Source: Gammaproteobacteria bacterium
GTDB lineage: Bacteria > Pseudomonadota > Gammaproteobacteria > Pseudomonadales > Azotimanducaceae
Reading direction: 5' to 3'
Length of the DNA: 5,577 nt
Assembly: GCA_018667205.1 (NCBI GenBank)
Contig: JABIVN010000338.1
Coordinates: forward strand, 1 to 5,577
The notes beneath the pieces are model-generated. The model ran no database searches and was not told where the DNA came from. It was given only the letters and a program-made list of their open reading frames with translations. This document shows, in pieces, positions 1 through 5,555 of this stretch (its first letter is position 1; the number at the start of each line of letters is the position of its first letter). Both the position numbers and the translations under genes were made by a program.

Positions 1-7
1 ATAGGGT

Positions 8-535
8 ATGAACCCCAAACCTTTTGTTTTACTTGTCTCCCTTGTCTTCATTGGCACCATAACTTTTTTCGTTGGCCCGTTCATTACTCCGTCCGAGACA
101 ACGGACGGCGGCCAGAGAAGGCCTTCATTTTGACCGCGGCAAACTGCTCATCCCCTGTAAAAAAATTTACAAACGAGACGGCCAAAAAAAGAGCAATAAA
201 AGTCGGATCACCGTGTATTCCTATATCCCGGGAAAGGACACCGAAGCAAAAACCCTCTTTTCTGTGACCGATGACAGGCTCAAAGGAAACAAGAAGGCGG
301 TTACCGGAATCGAAAGTGATGCTAACTTCTATTACCTACTAACCCCCGCCACCTTGCTTAGCATTCATCGTGACACACTGTCATTAGCCTCTTCCCACTG
401 GATTCCAAAAGTCACAAGCAACCCGAAGGCATTGCGTTGATGGATAACGGGTCGGTTTTTCTAATCGATGATCGTAAAAAAGGGGTAAGCGGACTCAGCC
501 ACTACAAAACTCTGGAATCCATTTCCAATTTTTAG
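8..535 (+). pseudogene. Decayed SdiA-regulated (YjiK-type) beta-propeller membrane protein
   Basis: An ATG at 8, after a partial GGG-type ribosome site, opens a frame that encodes a short N-terminus with one hydrophobic segment (PFVLLVSLVFIGTITFFVG) typical of a membrane anchor. That frame stops at 131-133. Homology-like sequence continues one frame over from about 110 to 370 (EGLHFDRGKLLIPCK, then RITVYSY, then a TGIESDANFYYLL strand). It returns to the first frame at about 374 with TVISLFPLDS, KQPEGIALMDNGSVFLIDD and a stop at 533-535. The EGL-x-LLIPCK and PEGIA-x-DDG patterns match the second half of SdiA-regulated/YjiK propellers, which are usually about 250-300 residues; here only about 176 codons remain, so the first propeller half appears deleted. 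The intact ORF 72-440 is not convincing: it begins at a TTG inside the anchor region, lacks a ribosome site and ends before the PEGIA motif. Assembly or sequencing error could explain the frame changes but not the missing half. Confidence 0.65.
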
Positions 536-1551
536 CCTCTGCAAGCATCCAAAACTTTTGCCCGCCAGGTGTCATCGTCGGCAATCATTTCCAATGATTC
601 CGTGAAGTACTTAACCCTCTTTTTTCGAGACTTTATTGCCAGCACCGTGTCCGCCTCCAGAACTTCAAGCAACTCTTTTCGCATACTTAGGATCAGGAGC
701 CTTGCTTCGCTAACCTGACGATTGTGTTCACAATAACCTCGATACAATCTTTGGGTCACTTTCTTGAGATTGAGCGCCGAGTTTGCCACGGCATAACTGG
801 CGTTAACTAACCCGGTAGAATCGAAGTCGTAGATCACCGGCCTGTAAAGCGAATCCTCGTCTAATAGTATTTTGGCATTGTGACAGCAGGAATCATCCGC
901 AGAGGCAACAATCGAGTAATCTGCATTGCTCACCATATACTGAAACAATGCCACTAACGCACTACTGTCTGGCTCAAGCTCAGAGACTAAAATACTGCCA
1001 ACTTTTGTTGTCTCAAGCTTGTTACGTTTCGCAACTCTTGATTTTCGCTCAACGAAAAAACCAGGCTCCAGACGAGTCTTCCCCTTTTCGTCGAGATAAG
1101 TCACGTTCGCCCAGCGAACTCTGTAAGACAAGGGGGTCAGCAAGTTGAACATACGATAAATCAGGAATTCTGTCCGAAGATAGTTTCGATATTCCACCCT
1201 TCCTTTGCACAGCACGACCAGCTTCACGCTTTTTTGATGTGCATAAAGCGTCTTCTTGATCGCCTCTGGGTCAAAATCCACCCAGAGGGGCGGGCGACTG
1301 CAGACCTCAGCATCGAGTCGCTTGTTACCTCTAACACGCAATTCAACGTCGAAATTATCTTCGCCCGTGCCAAGCGTCGCTTTGTAAGATTTAGATTTGT
1401 CGCGTTCTCTTTTCATTTTAATTAACGGCCCAGATATACTGATATCCAGGGGCTCCATAGATTCAAATAGCCGGTCAGCGTGAGCAGGCGACCCAAGCAC
1501 TAAAAAAAGGAAGGTAACCCAACCACCAGCAGAACGACGGCTAAGATTCAT
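532..1551 (-). CDS. Secreted CotH-like protein (possible atypical kinase fold)
   Basis: A protein of 339 residues, starting at the ATG at 1549-1551 because that gives a textbook Sec signal peptide: arginines at 5-6, a hydrophobic core WVTFLFLVLG, and an AHA|D cleavage site after residue 25. The reading frame extends to an ATG at 1665 with an AGGG ribosome site nine bases upstream, and another ATG lies at 1608; either would place a hydrophilic stretch before the signal, so the start is uncertain. Visible blocks in order are ELRVRGNKR (70-78), LRTEFLIYRMFNLLTP (125-140), a GFFVERKSR strand (164-172), FQYMVSNADYS (203-213), CCHNAKILL (222-230), YDFDSTGLVNASYA (241-254) and RLYRGYC (268-274). This order resembles CotH-type kinase-like proteins: an RG strand, an x-Y-x-x-E strand, an N-x-D catalytic-loop-like block, then a DFD metal-binding-like block. 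The family match is by eye and activity is unproven. Its TAA overlaps the stop of the convergent propeller remnant. Confidence 0.6.
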   Translation of the reverse strand: MNLSRRSAGGWVTFLFLVLGSPAHADRLFESMEPLDISISGPLIKMKRERDKSKSYKATLGTGEDNFDVELRVRGNKRLDAEVCSRPPLWVDFDPEAIKKTLYAHQKSVKLVVLCKGRVEYRNYLRTEFLIYRMFNLLTPLSYRVRWANVTYLDEKGKTRLEPGFFVERKSRVAKRNKLETTKVGSILVSELEPDSSALVALFQYMVSNADYSIVASADDSCCHNAKILLDEDSLYRPVIYDFDSTGLVNASYAVANSALNLKKVTQRLYRGYCEHNRQVSEARLLILSMRKELLEVLEADTVLAIKSRKKRVKYFTESLEMIADDDTWRAKVLDACRG

Positions 1552-1726
1552 TAGAAGCTTGGACTCTAATCGACACAACCTTAACGCCACCAATCCACGC
1601 TGACTCATCTGCTTCCATAAAGGGAAACTCGGCCCTGAAAAAAACTGCGATGTGGGCTCTTTCATTATTGTTTTCCCTATACGGTATTCAGCGTTGATAA
1701 ATCGATCAAAAGTACCACGAACAAAA

Positions 1727-1830
1727 ACGGCGACACTTTACTTTTGCTAACCTTCCTTGCTCACGAGTCGCCGTGATACGAGTAAAAGGGAGTCTTTCCC
1801 CCAATGCAGCAAGGAATTTCGGCACTCGTG
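1727..1830. repeat. Interlocking inverted repeats in the CotH-phosphatase gap
   Basis: Three inverted pairs are visible. ACGGCGAC (1727-1734) pairs with GTCGCCGT (1767-1774). TTCCTTGCT (1753-1761) pairs with AGCAAGGAA (1808-1816). CACGAGT (1762-1768) pairs with ACTCGTG (1824-1830), and a further ACGAGT copy lies at 1778-1783. The second and third pairs cross each other, so they cannot form simple nested hairpins: the arrangement is either a set of alternative folds, a pseudoknot, or protein-binding half-sites. No gene is visible in the gap 1666-1851. Confidence 0.5.
1788..1800 (-). terminator. Weak candidate terminator after the phosphatase gene
   Basis: Read on the minus strand, GGGA, a five-base loop and TCCC form a short stem (extendable by two G-T pairs) followed by TTTT at 1787-1784, about 50 bases downstream of the phosphatase stop. 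The stem is only four Watson-Crick pairs, so it is weak. If it does not act, the phosphatase and CotH-like genes could share a transcript. Confidence 0.25.
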
Positions 1831-1851
1831 TAAGCCACCCATGAGCATGAC

Positions 1852-2988
1852 CTAATTCGCCGGCGCTGCCTGCCTATCTAGAGAATTAACATAGCCGCGA
1901 AGCCTGCTACCTGCAGGCTCGAGGTCAGAGACGATATCCAAATAATCCCCCCGCGGAAAATCGTCTCCCGGAAAGGGAACCAGCGTGCCTCGATGCATCA
2001 CGTGCAGCGTACCGTCTTCAATCACAATATTGGCGAGGCTACTGCCGTAATACCCAGAAATACCAACGTCTATCATAACCACCCTGCCATCGAGTCTAGT
2101 AAGGATAGCGCCCTGGGTAGGTGTGTGGGCGACAAAAATGCGATTAACGCCATAAAACTCGAGCATGGCAATCAGGGGCGCCAATTCAACCTCAGCGTCG
2201 TTCTCGGCAAGGCCCCGGTACCAGAGAGGCCCCTCAGGGTTATTCGATATTCCTTCTCCATTGAACGGTACTGATACTTCCTTTCTCACCTGACGATTAA
2301 TTTTGGAGAGCTTCTGATATTCAGTGTGAGGATTCAGCCCTCCATGAACAAACAGGGAGTCGTTTACTCGAATAACCGCGTTGTGTGAAGCAACCCATTT
2401 AGCCATTTCCTGGCCAGGCTCCCATAAGGTTCGTTGTTCGACAAATCCCAACGGAAACTCTTTCTTCAAACCTTGCATGACTAGATTTGGGTTCGTGGCG
2501 AGCGTTGGGTTAATAGTGACCCGATGTCGATACACCGCTTCAATGTAACTCTCCCTGACGGCCTCAGAATTCTCCGTTATCAGGGCAGAATATTCTCCTG
2601 GGTGAACGTACCGCAAATCACCCTGAACATTCATCACCTCGTGATTGCCAATCAGGACGTGTACACGCCCACCCTTTTTTTTTGCCTCCTTCTCCAGCTT
2701 CATCAGGTGACGAATAATCTTATTTGAATCTGGGCCGCGGTCGACCACGTCACCTAATTGAACAAAGTGAGTTTTACCGCCCGCCCATCGTAGCGCTTCG
2801 TCTACCAGACCATTCGTGGTCAGGACTTTAATGTACTGATCATAATCACCATGCAGATCACCGACAGCAACAATTCGGTCTACGCCTTTGAACACATCCT
2901 TCGCTGTTGATGCACAAGCAGAAAAAAACCCAACCGTCAGCAACAGGCTGACAGCGAAAGGTCTAAGCGGTAAGAATTTTATGGACAT
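1852..2988 (-). CDS. Shewanella-like (SLP) metallophosphatase, predicted lipoprotein
   Basis: A protein of 378 residues of the calcineurin-like/PPP phosphoesterase superfamily. Every signature is present in order: GDLHGD (43-48), GDVVDRG (79-85), GNHE (114-117), HGG (215-217), GPLWYRG (253-259) and HTPT (288-291). By family knowledge D44, H46, D80, N115, H215 and H288 bind the two metal ions, R84 contacts phosphate and H116 is the acid. The spacing and the PLWYRG/HTPTQGA blocks fit Shewanella-like protein phosphatases rather than diadenosine tetraphosphatases. The N-terminus has a short basic region, a hydrophobic core and FSAC with Cys25 followed by Ala, a slightly atypical lipobox that suggests lipid anchoring outside the cytoplasm. 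The ATG at 2986-2988 is the only start that preserves this signal, although its Shine-Dalgarno sequence is weak. The substrate (protein phosphoserine/threonine/tyrosine or a small phosphoester) is unknown. It lies upstream of the CotH-like gene on the same strand. Confidence 0.9.
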   Translation of the reverse strand: MSIKFLPLRPFAVSLLLTVGFFSACASTAKDVFKGVDRIVAVGDLHGDYDQYIKVLTTNGLVDEALRWAGGKTHFVQLGDVVDRGPDSNKIIRHLMKLEKEAKKKGGRVHVLIGNHEVMNVQGDLRYVHPGEYSALITENSEAVRESYIEAVYRHRVTINPTLATNPNLVMQGLKKEFPLGFVEQRTLWEPGQEMAKWVASHNAVIRVNDSLFVHGGLNPHTEYQKLSKINRQVRKEVSVPFNGEGISNNPEGPLWYRGLAENDAEVELAPLIAMLEFYGVNRIFVAHTPTQGAILTRLDGRVVMIDVGISGYYGSSLANIVIEDGTLHVMHRGTLVPFPGDDFPRGDYLDIVSDLEPAGSRLRGYVNSLDRQAAPAN

Positions 2989-3121
2989 TTCGTTGCCACT
3001 GTCGTTTTTCTCGGTCGATTGGACATACGTCTAATTTACCCTAACTGCTCATTAGATACAGCCGCGAGTTTGCTTAGACCCAGAAAAACCAGACCCCGGG
3101 TACTGCACTCAACCTTTTAAT

Positions 3122-3177
3122 AGGTAGTACTCAACAGGTAGTACTCAACAGGTAGTACTCAACAGATAGTACAAAAG
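3122..3177. repeat. 14-bp tandem direct repeats with AGTACT core
   Basis: The unit AGGTAGTACTCAAC occurs three times exactly and head to tail at 3122-3135, 3136-3149 and 3150-3163, followed by a decayed fourth copy (AGATAGTAC then divergent) at 3164-3177. A looser relative, GGTACTGCACTCAAC, lies just upstream at about 3099-3113. Each unit contains the palindrome AGTACT. The period of 14 is not a multiple of three, so this is not coding. It could be a slippage-prone minisatellite or an array of regulator sites. No replication gene is near, so a plasmid-type iteron role is unlikely. Confidence 0.9.
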
Positions 3178-3251
3178 CTAGTCGGTCGGTTAGTAAGAGA
3201 GGTATCGAGAATTTTCTGACAGGGCCGGTCTCCGCTCAGTCGCAGGAGATT

Positions 3252-3311
3252 ATGGCTCAGCGCTATGATCTAGGAAATTACTGTATTATATTGGACACAG
3301 GGATTTTTTGA
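3252..3311 (+). CDS. Possible 19-residue leader peptide
   Basis: ATG at 3252 follows AGGAG at 3244-3248, a strong Shine-Dalgarno but with only three bases of spacing. It encodes MAQRYDLGNYCIILDTGIF and stops at TGA 3309-3311, 32 bases before the EthD-protein ATG. The same frame stays open upstream to about 3156, so it may instead be the tail of a lost gene. No family is recognised. It is either a translated leader, a remnant, or chance. Confidence 0.2.
   Translation: MAQRYDLGNYCIILDTGIF
3284..3292 (+). promoter_or_regulatory. AT-rich -10-like box upstream of the EthD gene
   Basis: The run TATTATATT offers TATTAT (3284-3289) or TATATT (3287-3292), each close to a sigma-70 -10 element, about 52-60 bases before the EthD-protein start. 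No good -35 is found 16-18 bases upstream, so an activator or a different promoter is possible. If it is real, transcription would begin inside the candidate leader ORF and that ORF would not be translated from this transcript. Confidence 0.25.
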
Positions 3312-3343
3312 GCAAACTATTACGCTATTAATAAGGGGATAAC

Positions 3344-3925
3344 ATGAGTTCCTTGCTGCTCGCAGGCGCATACTCAGACAAGCAAAAAGCAGCCGATACC
3401 GCGGCCCGTACCGGTGGTATCAACCTAACCGCAACTGCTACCGAAACAAACCATCTGCCATTTGCATCCCTCGTTTTATCAGTGACCGACGAGTTGGATT
3501 TGTTTGTACGTGACGCAGACGCAGGAAGCTACCTGGTTTGTGAAAGACCTATTAAGAATACGCCCCTGCTTCAACTATCCCTAGAAAGTCGGCCAGGCAG
3601 TATTGGTATATTTACGATGGTCGCCAATGCTGATCTTGGGGCGCGAGAATCAGACCGCCACTGGCGAGACAAACACGCCCCACTGGCGCTCGAAGTGCAC
3701 ACCGCGATGACGCATTATTACCAGCTGAGCGTGCTTCAGCGATTCAAGGGACCAGCATGGAACGGGTTTGCACTTTGCTGTTTTAGCAATGAGGAGGACT
3801 TAAGAAACAAGTTTTTTAATACCCCCGATGGCGAAACCGCCATCGCCAGAGACGTTGCGATATTTGCCGACCCCAGAAAATCCCCACGCAGGGTCATATC
3901 AAGGTTTGCTCGGGCTGACCAATAA
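3344..3925 (+). CDS. EthD-domain protein, two-lobed dimeric alpha-beta barrel
   Basis: A protein of 193 residues. The ATG is well supported by AAGGGG at 3333-3338, five bases upstream. The C-terminal half (about 85-188) carries the EthD pattern: a hydrophobic strand GIFTMVAN, then HWRDKHAPLALEVH (106-119), a THYYQL strand (123-128), GFALCCFSN, and a closing strand RVISRF. Residues 1-80 have a weaker strand-helix-strand outline ending in SYLVCERPIKNT, which resembles the first lobe seen in longer EthD-family proteins, so the chain may be a fused pair of ferredoxin-like domains. EthD proteins are small cytoplasmic proteins found with oxidative degradation genes; most have no demonstrated reaction. 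No signal peptide is seen. The cupin gene follows 113 bases downstream on the same strand and the pair could be co-transcribed. Confidence 0.8.
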   Translation: MSSLLLAGAYSDKQKAADTAARTGGINLTATATETNHLPFASLVLSVTDELDLFVRDADAGSYLVCERPIKNTPLLQLSLESRPGSIGIFTMVANADLGARESDRHWRDKHAPLALEVHTAMTHYYQLSVLQRFKGPAWNGFALCCFSNEEDLRNKFFNTPDGETAIARDVAIFADPRKSPRRVISRFARADQ

Positions 3926-3977
3926 CGGTCGTCATTTGCTACCTCAGAAATTTTACTTGTTCTCCACCCTCTGAGTT

Positions 3978-3987
3978 CGTCATGACG
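3978..3987. repeat. Perfect 10-bp palindrome in the EthD-cupin gap
   Basis: CGTCATGACG is a perfect palindrome 52 bases before the cupin start. It lies next to a weak inverted pair, CTCAGA (3943-3948) and TCTGAG (3970-3975). No T-tract follows, so it is not a classical terminator; it could be a regulator site for the cupin gene or chance. Confidence 0.35.
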
Positions 3988-4038
3988 TTTCCTCATCATG
4001 TAAACTGCCCTGCCTAAGTCCTCTAATGGTTACCAGAC

Positions 4039-4506
4039 ATGGTCGAAGCACCTGATTGGAAAAACAACGGTATCAAAGTCATCTCCGGGGACCACCTTGA
4101 CACCAACACACCCCAAAGTCCGGGTATGGACCGCGCAGCGGCCATTAACCATGCAACTGCTGGCGCAAACAAATTGTGGGCTGGCACGGTCAACATTCAT
4201 CCCGACGCCAAAACCGGAGCTCATCATCACGGCGCATTGGAGAGCATTATTTATATCATCAGCGGACGAGCTCGCATGCGCTGGGGTGAACAACTGGAAT
4301 ATGTTTGCGAAGCAGGTCCAGGTGACTTTATTTTCGTGCCACCCTACGTGCCCCATCAGGAGATCAATGCCTGCGAAAACGATTCACTTCAATGCGTGCT
4401 AGTCAGAAGTGACCAGGATACCGTGGTGGTGAACCTGGACATACCGGTCATTGAAGATCCAGAGGGTCTACACTGGATTGACGCGATCCACGCCTTACCC
4501 GAGTAG
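4039..4506 (+). CDS. Single-domain metal-binding cupin protein
   Basis: A protein of 155 residues with both cupin motifs. Motif 1 is GAHHHGALESIIYIISG (60-76), supplying H62, H64 and E68. Motif 2 is GDFIFVPPYVPHQEIN (95-110), supplying H106; together these are the usual 3-His/1-Glu metal ligands. The preceding strand KLWAGTVNIHPDA and the following VLVRS and VVVNLD strands fit the small RmlC-like cupins of about 150 residues. Such proteins may be dioxygenases, isomerases or ligand binders; the sequence does not say which. The ATG at 4039 is the only start available, since the frame has a stop at 4024, yet no Shine-Dalgarno sequence precedes it, which suggests inefficient initiation or coupling to upstream translation. 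It is convergent with the LLM oxidoreductase gene, with nine bases between the stop codons. Confidence 0.88.
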   Translation: MVEAPDWKNNGIKVISGDHLDTNTPQSPGMDRAAAINHATAGANKLWAGTVNIHPDAKTGAHHHGALESIIYIISGRARMRWGEQLEYVCEAGPGDFIFVPPYVPHQEINACENDSLQCVLVRSDQDTVVVNLDIPVIEDPEGLHWIDAIHALPE

Positions 4507-4515
4507 CACGCGTTC

Positions 4516-5433
4516 TTACGTGTCTTGCAGGCTAATCAATAAACGCCTGGTTTGCTCATTCTCTTCTGGGTTTGTGGCATAAACCGACGCAGCAAAATCG
4601 GTCACTCCGGCTTCCTTCAATGCCATCAGAGCATCCTCTACTGCGGACTCACTGCCTGCAATTGCTAGATCAGCAGGACCATTAACGCCCTCTCTTTTAA
4701 ACATCGCCTTGTACGAGGGCAGTTCGCCATACATCGTGAGTGTCTTACCGATTCGCGCTCTGATTGCATCAGCCTGCTTGGTCACGACCACTGGCAGCGT
4801 CGCGATCACCCGAGGCTGCTTCCGATTAGCCTTGTTGGCGGCCTCATTGATGCACGGAACAATGTGTTCAGCGATTGTTTTGGGACCGACCCATGCCAAC
4901 GTCGTTCCATCGGTTCGCGAACCCGCAACCCGCAGTGCCTGGGGGCCCAGTGCCGCCACGACGACACTAGGAACGGGTTCTGCTGGACGAAATACCTGGG
5001 CTTCGCACGAAAGCGTCTCGCCCACGTATGACACCTGCCCCTTTTCAAGCAGAGACATCAATATGGAAAGATATTCGCGAAGATGGCGAATCGGCTTTTC
5101 AAATCCGATGCCCAACTGCGCCATCATGACCTCGTGAGAAAGGCCGACCCCAAGACATAGTCGACCCTGGAGCGCCGTCTGAGACGTGAGTGCCTGTCCG
5201 GCAAGCGCCATAGGATGCCGCGGAAAGGTCGGCACGACAGCCGTGCCCATTTCAATATCCGGCACAGAAGATGCGATGACTGCCAGCACAGTCAACGCAT
5301 CAAACCCACCCGTGGGATGCTCTGCCAGCCAGTAACTTTTGAAGCCATCCTCGGCCGCTTTTATTGCATCCGCTTTTATTGCGTCAATGGAAGCCTTTTG
5401 CACTAAACCCGTACCATTAATTCCAATCTTCAA
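4516..5433 (-). CDS. LLM-class oxidoreductase, F420-type (TIGR03564-like)
   Basis: A protein of 305 residues of the bacterial luciferase-like TIM-barrel superfamily. Seen in order are strand 1 KIGINGTG (2-9), the YWLAEH strand (34-39), GTAVVPTFPRHPMALA (63-78), GRLCLGVGLSHE (90-101), the RHLREYL helix (115-121) and PSVVVAALGPQALRVAG (154-170) followed by TDGTTLAWVGP. The GTAV-P-x-x-R-P and AALGP-x-x-LR-AG patterns are those of the small F420-dependent LLM family modelled as TIGR03564; FMN use cannot be excluded. Length is normal and no signal peptide is present. The start is TTG at 5431-5433: AAAGG (minus strand, 5445-5441) lies seven bases upstream and gives the usual MKIGI N-terminus, while no in-frame ATG fits before strand 1. 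The substrate is unknown. It diverges from the partial gene at 5556. Confidence 0.9.
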   Translation of the reverse strand: MKIGINGTGLVQKASIDAIKADAIKAAEDGFKSYWLAEHPTGGFDALTVLAVIASSVPDIEMGTAVVPTFPRHPMALAGQALTSQTALQGRLCLGVGLSHEVMMAQLGIGFEKPIRHLREYLSILMSLLEKGQVSYVGETLSCEAQVFRPAEPVPSVVVAALGPQALRVAGSRTDGTTLAWVGPKTIAEHIVPCINEAANKANRKQPRVIATLPVVVTKQADAIRARIGKTLTMYGELPSYKAMFKREGVNGPADLAIAGSESAVEDALMALKEAGVTDFAASVYATNPEENEQTRRLLISLQDT

Positions 5434-5440
5434 GTTTTAA

Positions 5441-5445
5441 CCTTT
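5441..5445 (-). promoter_or_regulatory. Ribosome binding site supporting the TTG start
   Basis: On the minus strand AAAGG lies seven bases before TTG (5433-5431). It decides the start of the LLM gene, since no ATG is available at strand 1 of the barrel. Confidence 0.6.
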
Positions 5446-5470
5446 AAGGAAATTGATCAGTGCCTTATCG

Positions 5471-5516
5471 TAGCACGGTCAGTTTTACAGCGGTTACAAT
5501 GCCAACTGACCTGCTA
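5471..5516. promoter_or_regulatory. Bulged 13-bp inverted repeat between divergent LLM genes
   Basis: TAGCACGGTCAGTT (5471-5484) is the reverse complement of AACTGACCTGCTA (5504-5516) except for one unpaired base, with 19 bases between the arms; the inner eight base pairs (GGTCAGTT/AACTGACC) are perfect. It sits in the 122-base divergent region, 40 bases before the downstream gene. A transcription-factor operator serving both genes is the simplest reading. As RNA it would be a leader hairpin, but there is no following T-tract to make it a terminator. Confidence 0.55.
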
Positions 5517-5555
5517 TCGACGCCACTATGAGTCCTAAAAAACGAGGATAAGACC

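Larger units (their letters stand above)
2989..3343. other. Divergent intergenic region between phosphatase and EthD genes
   Basis: These 355 bases separate two divergent genes and must hold a promoter for each. They contain the 14-bp tandem repeat array, a frame open from about 3156 to 3311 without an ATG before 3252, and an AT-rich segment near 3281-3292. No RNA gene or clear terminator was seen, and no convincing -35/-10 pair was found for the phosphatase gene on the minus strand. Confidence 0.7.

Noticed and set aside
72..440. 122-residue ORF on the plus strand as an intact gene
   Set aside because: It begins at a TTG inside the anchor-coding frame, has no ribosome site and lacks the closing PEGIA block found in the next frame; it is better read as the middle of the broken propeller gene.
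948..1425. Two plus-strand ORFs opposite the CotH-like gene
   Set aside because: Arginine- and serine-rich translations without family features, entirely inside a well-supported minus-strand gene.
1993..2727. Two plus-strand ORFs opposite the phosphatase gene
   Set aside because: They mirror the conserved phosphatase codons and have no ribosome sites or recognisable motifs.
3122..3177. Repeat array as CRISPR or replication iterons
   Set aside because: Units are contiguous with no spacers, and no cas or replication-initiator gene is present.
3736..4402. Minus-strand ORFs at 3736-3999 and 4030-4356 and plus ORF 4097-4402
   Set aside because: Shadows of the EthD and cupin genes; the real frames carry clear family motifs.
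4507..4522. CACG...CGTG inverted pair between the cupin and LLM stops as a bidirectional terminator
   Set aside because: The stem is only four base pairs and no T-run follows on either strand.
5356..5382. 12-bp direct repeat (CGCTTTTATTGC, 15-base offset) in the LLM gene giving DAIKA twice
   Set aside because: It suggests a five-codon duplication, but the helix length to the GF...W strand appears normal for the family, so it is probably chance similarity of alanine/lysine helix codons.
4709..5406. ORFs overlapping the LLM gene on both strands
   Set aside because: The LLM frame shows continuous conserved blocks, while the others have biased composition and no motifs.
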